Part shown: positions 1-6,075 of the stretch, piece by piece
Layout of the letters: every line of letters starts with the position of its first letter
How positions within the stretch are numbered: the first letter of the stretch is position 1
Source: Clostridiales bacterium
GTDB taxonomy: Bacteria; Bacillota; Clostridia; Oscillospirales; Ruminococcaceae
Reading direction: 5' to 3'
NCBI GenBank assembly: GCA_012799315.1
Contig: JAAZLM010000159.1
Span: forward strand, 1 to 7,095
Length of the DNA stretch: 7,095 bases
Made by a program: the position numbers and the translations under genes
Notes under the pieces: model-generated
Told to the model about the DNA's origin: nothing
Database searches by the model: none
What the model saw: only the letters and a program-made list of their open reading frames with translations

Positions 1-2048
1 CCCTTGAATTCAATCAATATAGCTATGATAGGATAGAGGAATATTTCTTACGGAGGAATCTTAGCTGCACAAAAAGCAATAGGAAGCAAGCATATTTCCC
101 CAAAGGATCTATAATTATTCCTAATGAATCTGGCACCGCTCCCGGCTGTCTAGTCATTGCTAATAATAAATTAACCGTCATTCTCCCCGGCCCGCCCAGC
201 GAATTGATCCCGATGTTCAAGAGAAGTGTATATCCATATCTTAAGCGTCATATTGGCAGCACAATTGTATCAAAGAATTTCCGTCTATTCGGCGTTGGCG
301 AATCACGTGCTGAGGAGATTATCGGCAATTTAGTCAAGCTTGAGAATCCGACTATCGCATTCTATGCCGGTAAGGGCGAGGTGCGAATTCGCATTACGGC
401 AAAGGCTGCCAATCGGCACGAGGCGGAGGATATGCTCATCCCCGTAGAAAATGAGATTTATGCAAGACTTGAGCAATATGTCTATGGCTATGATGACGAT
501 AGCTTGGAAATTGTCCTTGTCGGGCTTCTTAGCGAAAATGAAATGAAAGTCGCCGTTGCGGAAAGTTGCACCGGTGGATTAATATCGCAGAAAATTACAT
601 CTGTTGCCGGTGCGTCAAAGGTGCTTGAATCGTCATTCGTCACATATTCAAATGATGCAAAAACGAAACTCCTCGGTGTTCCGAAAAAGGTATTGAAATC
701 TGAAGGGGCAGTGAGTGATCGTGTTGCTCGGCTAATGGCGGAAGGTGTGCGCAAAGAGGCAAAGGCAGATATTGGCATTAGCGCAACAGGAATTGCAGGG
801 CCCGACGGTGGAACGGATGAGAAGCCTGTCGGCACCGTATATATAGCCGTTTCACTCAAAGATAAAACTATCGCACGGCGGCTAAATCTTGGCAGGGGTG
901 GGCCGGGCGAACGTGAATATATCCGTGAACTGACTGCAATGAATGCTCTTGATCTTGCTAGGAGGGCAATATTGAATGAAAGTGAGGGATTGCCTTTTAT
1001 GGTGGAAAGAAATAATAATGAAGGTAATGCGGACCTCGATCCAGATAGAAATATCACTCATAGTGAACAAGATAACGATGCTATCTCCCCCACTCAATCA
1101 AATGGTGGCAAGATTAAGAATTTCTTTAGCAATTTCGGCAAAAAGATTCTCCCGTGGAGGGGTGACGGATTCGGTGAAATTCTCCGTAAGACGATTTTCC
1201 TAGCATCAATTATCATATTTGCCGTTTCTGCTTTTAAGATTGTATCAAATATCTTAGCAGTAAGGCATATGGAAAACATGATTGATAGCATGAGGCAAAC
1301 ATATCAAACACCACCAACGCAAAGTCAATTAGATAATTTACCCGATGGCGCATTACCACAATTTGCATCCCTAATTGCAAAAAACGATGAAGTCATTGGT
1401 TGGGTAACTGTGCCTAATACAAATATTAGTTGCGCAGTAACCCAAACGACAGATAACGATAAGTATTTATATGATTACGATTGGCAGGGGCAACCCTCAG
1501 AATATGGATCGGTTTTTGCTGATTATAGGGGCAAAATTACAAAAGATCGTGTGCCCGAGAACATTATCCTATATGGGCATAACTTCTCAGCAACTAGCAA
1601 AAACTTCTTCACCGAGCTAATAAATTATCAGAACTTTTCTTTTTATAAAGAAAGACCAGTCATACATTTCGATACGATATATGAAGAAATGAATTGGAAG
1701 ATTATCAGTATATTCCTAACAAATACACTACCGCAACATGGTGAAGTTTTTGACTACCATAATACAATTTATATAAATAACGAAGAGGACTTCAATGACT
1801 ATACTAGCAAAATCCTTGAGCGCTCCCTAGTTGTCACGGGTGTTGATGTTGAATACGGTGACCAACTGCTCACACTTTCTACCTGCCAACCTAGATGGTT
1901 CCTTGAAGGTAGATTCGTCGTCGTCGCTAGAAAAGTGCGCGAAGGTGAAAGCATTGATGTAGATGTTGATAGTGCATACTGGAATCCGAATCCTGTAATG
2001 CCCGATGTCTGGTACGAAAACAATTACGGTGCTATCCCACAGCAGTAG
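1..2048 (+). CDS. cinA: CinA (nicotinamide-nucleotide amidase) fused to a membrane-anchored class B sortase; 5' end outside window
   Basis: The frame is open from base 3, so TTG 204 is not the start. 681 codons are visible and, by CinA's usual length of about 410, roughly 90 are missing. Counting codon 1 at base 3, codons 1-70 are the end of the MoCF-like CinA domain (GTAPG, then LPGPPSE). Codons about 75-165 are the CinA linker region (FGVGES). Codons about 175-325 are the PncC amidase domain, with ESCTGG (Ser188), Tyr215, Lys220 and the GIAGPDGGT...KPVGTVY block. This family deamidates NMN in NAD recycling, in the cytoplasm. A polar linker of about 70 residues follows, then one hydrophobic segment (codons about 397-416), then a complete sortase B domain with catalytic His526 (YGHNF), Cys628 (LSTC) and Arg637. 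Sortase B is a transpeptidase acting outside the membrane. The predicted topology, amidase inside and sortase outside, is consistent. No frameshift or stop is seen at the junction. Domain calls are secure; the function of the fusion is unknown. Confidence 0.93.
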   Translation, partial: LEFNQYSYDRIEEYFLRRNLSCTKSNRKQAYFPKGSIIIPNESGTAPGCLVIANNKLTVILPGPPSELIPMFKRSVYPYLKRHIGSTIVSKNFRLFGVGESRAEEIIGNLVKLENPTIAFYAGKGEVRIRITAKAANRHEAEDMLIPVENEIYARLEQYVYGYDDDSLEIVLVGLLSENEMKVAVAESCTGGLISQKITSVAGASKVLESSFVTYSNDAKTKLLGVPKKVLKSEGAVSDRVARLMAEGVRKEAKADIGISATGIAGPDGGTDEKPVGTVYIAVSLKDKTIARRLNLGRGGPGEREYIRELTAMNALDLARRAILNESEGLPFMVERNNNEGNADLDPDRNITHSEQDNDAISPTQSNGGKIKNFFSNFGKKILPWRGDGFGEILRKTIFLASIIIFAVSAFKIVSNILAVRHMENMIDSMRQTYQTPPTQSQLDNLPDGALPQFASLIAKNDEVIGWVTVPNTNISCAVTQTTDNDKYLYDYDWQGQPSEYGSVFADYRGKITKDRVPENIILYGHNFSATSKNFFTELINYQNFSFYKERPVIHFDTIYEEMNWKIISIFLTNTLPQHGEVFDYHNTIYINNEEDFNDYTSKILERSLVVTGVDVEYGDQLLTLSTCQPRWFLEGRFVVVARKVREGESIDVDVDSAYWNPNPVMPDVWYENNYGAIPQQ
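960..1001 (+). promoter_or_regulatory. Possible internal ribosome binding sites for a separate sortase B product
   Basis: At the end of the CinA domain, AGGAGGG (960-966) lies 5 bases before an in-frame TTG (972). GAGGGA (984-989) lies 9 bases before an in-frame ATG (999). Starting at either would give a stand-alone sortase of about 349-358 residues with a cytoplasmic tail, membrane segment and catalytic domain. The first motif also encodes an Arg-Arg pair common at the CinA C-terminus, so it may be coincidental. Confidence 0.4.
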
Positions 2049-2074
2049 AAATCAAATGTCGGCTAAACATTCTA

Positions 2075-2090
2075 TGAGGTGAAGATTTTG
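2075..2090 (+). promoter_or_regulatory. Ribosome binding site favouring TTG start at 2088
   Basis: GAGGTG (2075-2080) is 7 bases from TTG 2088 but overlaps GTG 2079, for which no other Shine-Dalgarno sequence is seen. The spacing therefore favours TTG 2088 as the start of the SpoIID-like gene. Confidence 0.55.
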
Positions 2091-3221
2091 CAACAACAAT
2101 TTAGCATTCTCAAGCTAACTTTCGCTCTAGTGTTAATATGTTTTTACATATTCTGCTTCGGTATTCTTGGTACTGCGGGCGATGGTAGTGGCGATAGCTA
2201 TGCGTCAGTGGAAGAAAGCTTTACGACAAATACTACAAGCACTACTACAACGACAACACCACAATCCACCACCACTATTACAACTTCGAAAACGGAGCAA
2301 AGCAGTACATCAACAACACCAAAGGCGGAAGTGACTGTATATTCACCTCCTAAAACAACAACTACGACAAAGGTGACTAATACAACAACTTCTACTACCT
2401 CTACAACTTCTACAACACAGCCGCCTAAAACTACAACTACTAACCCACCTATCGACGCAGAATATTCTCTATACGAATACGTTCTTATGAATGTTCAGGC
2501 TGAGATGGGGGCATCTTTCCATCAAGAGGCACTAAAGGCGCAGGCGATTGCCGCATATTCATACATCAAATGTCAAGAGGGTCGACCAGGCTATCCGAAT
2601 GTTCCGCTTGCAAATATCAATTCCGTATCGGCAGAGGTTAAAAAAGCGGTCGATGCAGTATTCGGAAAAGGCATTTACTACAATGGCAAAATTGCCGAAA
2701 CAGTATACCATGCCTCCAGCGGAGGAAAAACAGCATCGTCAAAAGATATATGGGGCGGGCATCTTGCCTATCTTGTAAGTGTTGATTGCCCAGTGGACGA
2801 GAAATATGATAAGCTATATTACGGTAAAACAACTACATATAAAAGTGCAGAACTTAAAAAAATTATAGAAAGCAAATCCGCCGCACAAAAAAAGCCGATT
2901 AAATTAAGTGGTGATCCGAGCAAGTGGATTGATACCGTGGAAGGTGATGGTGGCTATGTCAAGACTGTCAGATTCGCCAATAATGAGAATACATATACGG
3001 GTAATCAATTCCGGCTTAATATAATGGGTGCCGGCACCTTAAAAAGTGGGAAATTCGTCTATAAATACGATGCAAAAACCGATGAATGCATATTCACTAC
3101 ATATGGGTACGGGCATGGTGTCGGCCTTAGCCAACATGGAGCGAATTTCTATGCAAAGCATTATGGATGGAATTATAGCAAAATTCTAAACCATTATTAT
3201 ACGGGAATCACAATAAAATAA
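2088..3221 (+). CDS. SpoIID/LytB-domain cell-wall protein with threonine-rich linker
   Basis: A protein of 377 residues counted from TTG 2088 (380 from GTG 2079). Residues about 8-28 are one hydrophobic segment, either a signal peptide or a membrane anchor. Residues about 46-121 are a low-complexity Thr/Ser/Pro linker in which about half the residues are Thr. Residues about 125-377 are a SpoIID domain. It has YVLMNVQAEMG with the conserved acidic residue (Glu139), ALKAQAIAAYSY, HASSGGKT, IWGG and the terminal GYGHGVGLSQHGA block. Members of this family are lytic transglycosylases acting on denuded glycan (SpoIID) or amidase enhancers (LytB). The gene lies 39 bases after the cinA-sortase gene, with no terminator or promoter between them, so a shared transcript and an envelope role are likely. 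The long Thr linker is unlike classical engulfment SpoIID, so a vegetative wall-remodelling paralogue is as likely as a sporulation protein. Confidence 0.88.
   Translation: MQQQFSILKLTFALVLICFYIFCFGILGTAGDGSGDSYASVEESFTTNTTSTTTTTTPQSTTTITTSKTEQSSTSTTPKAEVTVYSPPKTTTTTKVTNTTTSTTSTTSTTQPPKTTTTNPPIDAEYSLYEYVLMNVQAEMGASFHQEALKAQAIAAYSYIKCQEGRPGYPNVPLANINSVSAEVKKAVDAVFGKGIYYNGKIAETVYHASSGGKTASSKDIWGGHLAYLVSVDCPVDEKYDKLYYGKTTTYKSAELKKIIESKSAAQKKPIKLSGDPSKWIDTVEGDGGYVKTVRFANNENTYTGNQFRLNIMGAGTLKSGKFVYKYDAKTDECIFTTYGYGHGVGLSQHGANFYAKHYGWNYSKILNHYYTGITIK
2223..2450 (+). repeat. Low-complexity ACN-rich tract encoding Thr-rich linker
   Basis: The tract consists mainly of ACA/ACT/ACC/ACG codons, with about 39 Thr in 76 codons, interrupted by Ser, Pro, Lys and Gln. 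It is irregular rather than a clean tandem repeat. The mixture of codons shows selection for threonine and not simple slippage of a single unit. Confidence 0.85.
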
Positions 3222-3226
3222 GACAC

Positions 3227-3255
3227 TTGCGATAACTATACCAATATGATATAAT
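3227..3255 (+). promoter_or_regulatory. Sigma-A-type promoter of the desulfoferrodoxin gene
   Basis: The -35 is TTGCGA (3227-3232), the spacer is 17 bases, and the -10 is a consensus TATAAT (3250-3255) with an extended TG at 3247-3248. The predicted start is near 3262. The -10 overlaps the left edge of the palindrome at 3252-3287. Confidence 0.8.
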
Positions 3256-3287
3256 TTAAGTTGAGTAACATTACTCAACTTAAATTA
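3252..3287. promoter_or_regulatory. 36-bp palindrome over the desulfoferrodoxin transcription start, probable operator
   Basis: Two perfect 17-bp arms (3252-3268 and 3271-3287) flank a 2-base centre (CA). The inner half-site is AAGTTGAGTAA. The palindrome covers the end of the -10 and the predicted transcription start, where a bound dimer would block polymerase. The very short centre, AT-rich arms and lack of a following T-run argue against a terminator. The sequence does not match the usual PerR or Fur box, and the regulator is unknown. Confidence 0.65.
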
Positions 3288-3295
3288 ACGAATGG

Positions 3296-3310
3296 AAGGT
3301 GGAAATTATG
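3296..3310 (+). promoter_or_regulatory. Ribosome binding site setting ATG 3308
   Basis: AAGGTGG (3296-3302) is 5 bases before ATG 3308. The in-frame GTG at 3299 lies inside this motif and is therefore not a credible start. Confidence 0.75.
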
Positions 3311-3685
3311 AAGGAAAATATCAAATTCTTAAGATGTGCAATTTGCGGGAATATGGCTACATATATCAAGGATTCCGGCGTGCCGATTGTTTGCTGCGGT
3401 GAACCTATGACGGTTCTTACAGCCAATACCGAAGATGCTTCAGTTGAAAAGCACGTTCCCTATTGTGTAGTCAAAGATGGTAAACTAGAGGTGCAAGTCG
3501 GGGAAGATGTTCACCCTATGCTTGACGAACACTGGATTGAGTGGATTGCTGTTGTAAGTGATGACGGTATTGAAATCAAAAATCTCAAACCGGGAATGGA
3601 GCCTAAGGCTACCTTCTGCAATTATGAAAATGTAGATGTATACGAATACTGCAATTTACATGGACTATGGAAGAAATCACTATAA
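3308..3685 (+). CDS. dfx: Desulfoferrodoxin (two-iron superoxide reductase)
   Basis: The protein has 125 residues, the usual length for this family, and starts at ATG 3308. It reduces superoxide to hydrogen peroxide without making oxygen, as anaerobes do, taking electrons from rubredoxin-type donors in the cytoplasm. The N-terminal desulforedoxin-like domain has Cys10, Cys13, Cys29 and Cys30 for the Fe(Cys)4 centre I. The catalytic centre II ligands are all present: His49, His69, His75, Cys115 and His118, plus the conserved Glu47-Lys48 pair beside the active site. It is therefore a complete class I (2Fe) enzyme, not the one-iron neelaredoxin form. It has its own strong promoter with an overlapping palindrome upstream and a terminator downstream, so it is a single-gene unit. 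Regulation by oxidative stress or iron state is inferred. The symbol dfx (also called dsr or sor) follows family usage. Confidence 0.96.
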   Translation: MKENIKFLRCAICGNMATYIKDSGVPIVCCGEPMTVLTANTEDASVEKHVPYCVVKDGKLEVQVGEDVHPMLDEHWIEWIAVVSDDGIEIKNLKPGMEPKATFCNYENVDVYEYCNLHGLWKKSL

Positions 3686-3690
3686 CGATG

Positions 3691-3730
3691 GAATTGCCCT
3701 TGTGCAGTGAGCACAGGGGCAATTCTTTTT
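3691..3730 (+). terminator. Rho-independent terminator after desulfoferrodoxin
   Basis: A 15-bp stem (3691-3705 with 3711-3725, one G-U pair) has a 5-base loop and is followed by TTTTT (3726-3730). Confidence 0.93.
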
Positions 3731-3761
3731 GATAATATTATTAATTTGAGAGGGGAATTTT

Positions 3762-4451
3762 ATGGACAAGGTGCTTTTTTGGGATTTTCACGGTACATTG
3801 ACATATCCCGATAGTTTATGGAGTGTCAATGTGCATAAAGTACTAATGCAGGAATATCCAAACTGCAATATTTCACTTGACGAGCTCCGCAGTGCAACGA
3901 ATGACGATATTTTCCCGTGGGAGCGGCCGCATCTAGATTATCTACATATCAGGGAGCCAAAGCTATGGTGGGAATATGTTGGTCGGATATTCAATCAAAC
4001 ATACTTAAATCTCAACATACCACCGCATGAGGCAAGTCGCCTTACAACATTGGTGAGGAGCGCCATCTTAATGGCCGACAACTTCCGCCTATATGAAGAT
4101 AGTATAGATGTACTCGATGCGCTATCTAAAAGGGGTTGGCGCCATATCATGGTGTCCAATAACTTCCCCGAATTGGAACAGATTAGTGCGGATATTGGCA
4201 TTGCAAAATTCTTCGATCAATTCATCGTATCGGCGCTAGTCGGATACGAAAAACCACGTAAGGAAATATTCGATTTTGCTCTGCAAATTGCAAACTACCC
4301 CGATCAGGTCTATATGATCGGTGATAATCCTGTTTCCGATATAATTGGTGCGAAAAATGCAGGAATTAAATCAATCCATATCGGTGGCAACTCTCCGGAT
4401 GCAACATTCAGCTGTGCGGCTTTATCCGATATTCTCAAGTTACCGCTATAA
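3762..4451 (+). CDS. HAD-superfamily hydrolase with DxH motif I
   Basis: The protein has 229 residues. AGGGG (3751-3755) is 6 bases before ATG 3762. Four HAD motifs are visible. Motif I is DFHGTLT, with nucleophile Asp8. Motif II is VSNN (Ser132), motif III is the Lys of YEKPRKEIF (Lys164), and motif IV is IGDNPVSDIIGAKNAG (Asp188, Asp193). The stretch between motifs I and II (about 15-105) fits a helical C1 cap. The family mostly holds phosphatases of small phosphorylated molecules such as phosphoglycolate, but the substrate cannot be read from the sequence. Position 10, normally the second Asp serving as acid/base in phosphatases, is His. The enzyme may still be a phosphatase or may do different HAD chemistry. 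No clear promoter lies between the preceding terminator and the start, so expression by read-through or a weak promoter is possible. Confidence 0.9.
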   Translation: MDKVLFWDFHGTLTYPDSLWSVNVHKVLMQEYPNCNISLDELRSATNDDIFPWERPHLDYLHIREPKLWWEYVGRIFNQTYLNLNIPPHEASRLTTLVRSAILMADNFRLYEDSIDVLDALSKRGWRHIMVSNNFPELEQISADIGIAKFFDQFIVSALVGYEKPRKEIFDFALQIANYPDQVYMIGDNPVSDIIGAKNAGIKSIHIGGNSPDATFSCAALSDILKLPL

Positions 4452-4467
4452 TAGCCATTGTAAGTAA

Positions 4468-4497
4468 AAAGGTTAGTGAGAATTCTCACTAACCTTT
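4468..4497. terminator. Bidirectional terminator between HAD gene and pyrE
   Basis: A perfect palindrome with 15-base arms (4468-4482 and 4483-4497) can fold with an AATT loop. A T-rich run leaves it on both strands: TTTCTTTA on +, and TTTTTAC following the hairpin on -. It sits between the convergent gene ends at 4451 and 4505. Confidence 0.9.
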
Positions 4498-4504
4498 CTT
4501 TACG

Positions 4505-5161
4505 CTATACTTCCACACCGTATCGCTCACGGTATGCTATCATTTTATCTAGATACTCTTGTCCTTCGATTTCGCCCGATTTTATCGCTTCGATAATATC
4601 AAGCACCGTCACAATCGGGAATGTCTTGATTCCAAACTGCTCATATACCTCTTGCAATGCGCTCTTGTCGCTCTGCCCTTTTTCCATTCTATCGACGGAA
4701 ATAATCAGTGCTGATATGTCAACATTCGCAGCATTGTTGAGGATCGGAACTACTTCACGAATTGCCGTTCCTGCGGTGATGACATCTTCAATTATAATAA
4801 CTTTCTCTCCATCGCTAAATTTATGCCCAACAATACTTCCGCCCTCGCCGTGGTCCTTCTCCTCTTTGCGGTTAAAGCAGTAATTCACATTGATTCCATG
4901 AATGTTGTTAAGGGCAATTGCGGCAGCAACCGCAAGGGGGATCCCCTTATATGCCGGTCCGAATAGCACATCACCATCGATGCCATTTTCTTTTATGCAA
5001 GCAGCATAGAATTCGCCCAATTTGGCGATTTGTGCACCTGTTTTATAGTTCCCCGTGTTTACAAAATACGGGGTTTTTCTGCCACTTTTAGCTGTGAAAT
5101 CGCCAAAAGTCAATACATTGGAGTCGCACATAAATTTAATAAATTCGGTTTTATAGTTCAT
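4505..5161 (-). CDS. pyrE: Orotate phosphoribosyltransferase
   Basis: The enzyme converts orotate and PRPP to orotidine 5'-monophosphate in pyrimidine synthesis, in the cytoplasm. The protein has 218 residues from ATG 5161. It shows the N-terminal orotate-site region (FTAKSGRKTPYF) and FGPAYKGIPLA. The flexible catalytic loop, NRKEEKDHGEGG, carries the Arg, Lys and His residues of the family. The PRPP-binding motif is IIIEDVITAGTAIRE. Length and motifs are complete. The start is uncertain: GGAAGG lies 12 bases before ATG 5161 but 6 bases before an in-frame TTG at 5167, and it abuts TTG 5173. TTG 5167 would add two residues. The gene stands alone here, away from other pyr genes, with its own promoter and a shared downstream terminator. 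I see no PyrR-type attenuator in its leader of about 40 bases. Confidence 0.96.
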   Translation of the reverse strand: MNYKTEFIKFMCDSNVLTFGDFTAKSGRKTPYFVNTGNYKTGAQIAKLGEFYAACIKENGIDGDVLFGPAYKGIPLAVAAAIALNNIHGINVNYCFNRKEEKDHGEGGSIVGHKFSDGEKVIIIEDVITAGTAIREVVPILNNAANVDISALIISVDRMEKGQSDKSALQEVYEQFGIKTFPIVTVLDIIEAIKSGEIEGQEYLDKMIAYRERYGVEV

Positions 5162-5173
5162 TTGCAAATACAA

Positions 5174-5181
5174 CCTTCCTT
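5174..5181 (-). promoter_or_regulatory. Ribosome binding site of pyrE
   Basis: The sequence AAGGAAGG is read on the - strand. It is 6 bases before TTG 5167 and 12 before ATG 5161, so on spacing alone the TTG is favoured, while codon preference favours the ATG. Confidence 0.6.
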
Positions 5182-5208
5182 ATAATAAAAATTGATCTTC
5201 TACATTTA

Positions 5209-5237
5209 ATCTTACCATCTTTTCCACTTGATTTCAA
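5209..5237 (-). promoter_or_regulatory. Promoter of pyrE
   Basis: On the - strand, TTGAAA (5237-5232) is followed by a 17-base spacer and TAAGAT (5214-5209), with an extended TG just upstream of the -10. The predicted start is near 5202. Confidence 0.68.
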
Positions 5238-5245
5238 TATCGGTC

Positions 5246-5274
5246 TTGCATGAAAGGTAATAAAATGTTAAAAT
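5246..5274 (+). promoter_or_regulatory. Promoter of the esterase-amidohydrolase operon
   Basis: TTGCAT (5246-5251), a 17-base spacer and TAAAAT (5269-5274), with an extended TG at 5266-5267. Its -35 is only 8 bases from the -35 of the divergent pyrE promoter. The predicted leader is about 24 bases. Confidence 0.7.
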
Positions 5275-5304
5275 AATAACACGACAAAAGAAAGGATGTA
5301 TTAA

Positions 5305-6066
5305 ATGGCTGTACTAACTTGTAATATTCGGTCAAAGGCACTTGATAATGACACGGGTCTTACCGTAATTCTACCCCAGGATAGGAGGGATTGCGAATTG
5401 CCGCCCAAACTCATTTACTTACTGCACGGTATTGGCGGGAATTCTGCAACTTGGCTTGATAGAACAACGATATATAGCCTATCGATAAAATATAATGCGG
5501 CAATTGTCCTACCGGAAATTGGGCGGAGCTTTTGCTTTGATATGGAATATGGCCCAAATTACTATACTTATATCAGTGAGGAACTCCCTCAACTATGCAA
5601 GAAACTCTTTGCACTTGATACATCACCGGAAAATAGCTTTATCGCTGGTCTTTCAATGGGGGGATATTCCGCATTAAAGGTTGCATTTGCTAATCCGGAT
5701 AAATACGCAGGGTGTGCTGGATTCTCGTCCTCCGCCGATATAAAGGCGGTTGTCCGTGATCAACCTATGGAGCTTGAGCCGTATATAATCGGTATTCTCG
5801 GTCAGGAAATGACTGTACCGGATGAAGCGGATCTATTCTATTTAGCGCAGAAATACAAGGAGAATAGCGACAATATTCTATCTAAAATTATGCTAACCTG
5901 TGGTACTGAGGACTTCCTCTATCAACATAATATCGACTTTCACAATGCTCTTAATAATCTTGAAATTCCGCATGAATACCACGAATGGAGCGGCTCGCAC
6001 ACATGGGACTTCTGGGAAAAGTCGACTAAGATGGCATTCGAATATCTATTCGGAGATGGAAAATAG
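5305..6066 (+). CDS. Alpha/beta-hydrolase esterase (putative esterase D / tributyrin esterase-like)
   Basis: The protein has 253 residues. AAAGGA (5291-5296) is 8 bases before ATG 5305. The fold is that of the putative-esterase family (PF00756-type), which includes S-formylglutathione hydrolase, tributyrin esterase and feruloyl or acetyl-xylan esterases. Visible features are LLHGIGGN (oxyanion-hole region, His41-Gly42), the nucleophile elbow GLSMGGYSA (Ser117), CGTEDFLY (Asp203) and GSHTWDFW (His232), giving a full Ser-Asp-His triad. There is no signal peptide, so the protein is probably cytoplasmic. It acts on a small carboxylic ester whose identity cannot be read from the sequence. It is followed after 9 bases by the amidohydrolase gene and is probably cotranscribed with it, which suggests related substrates. 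Confidence 0.92.
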   Translation: MAVLTCNIRSKALDNDTGLTVILPQDRRDCELPPKLIYLLHGIGGNSATWLDRTTIYSLSIKYNAAIVLPEIGRSFCFDMEYGPNYYTYISEELPQLCKKLFALDTSPENSFIAGLSMGGYSALKVAFANPDKYAGCAGFSSSADIKAVVRDQPMELEPYIIGILGQEMTVPDEADLFYLAQKYKENSDNILSKIMLTCGTEDFLYQHNIDFHNALNNLEIPHEYHEWSGSHTWDFWEKSTKMAFEYLFGDGK

Positions 6067-6075
6067 GAGGATATT

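Noticed and set aside
488..1057. 189-codon open frame on the - strand inside cinA
   Set aside because: It lies opposite conserved CinA coding sequence and shows no recognisable domain; it is a shadow frame.
204..2048. TTG 204 as the start of the cinA-sortase gene
   Set aside because: The same frame is open back to base 3 and encodes recognisable CinA sequence (GTAPG, LPGPPSE), so the gene begins outside the window.
2223..2450. Possible short tandem repeat or CRISPR-like array
   Set aside because: The ACN-rich units are irregular, in frame and encode a Thr linker; there are no constant repeats with unique spacers.
3252..3287. Palindrome as a terminator of the SpoIID-like gene
   Set aside because: It is AT-rich, has only a 2-base centre and no T-run after it, and it overlaps a near-consensus promoter.
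3731..3761. Promoter for the HAD gene (GATAAT or TATTAT as a -10)
   Set aside because: No acceptable -35 lies at the right distance; AT-richness alone explains the matches.
4476..4883. 135-codon open frame on the + strand opposite pyrE
   Set aside because: It overlaps the terminator and clear pyrE coding sequence; its Ser/Ile/Thr-rich translation is typical of an antisense shadow.
5162..5208. PyrR-type attenuator in the pyrE leader
   Set aside because: The leader is only about 40 bases and contains no terminator/antiterminator pair that I can see.
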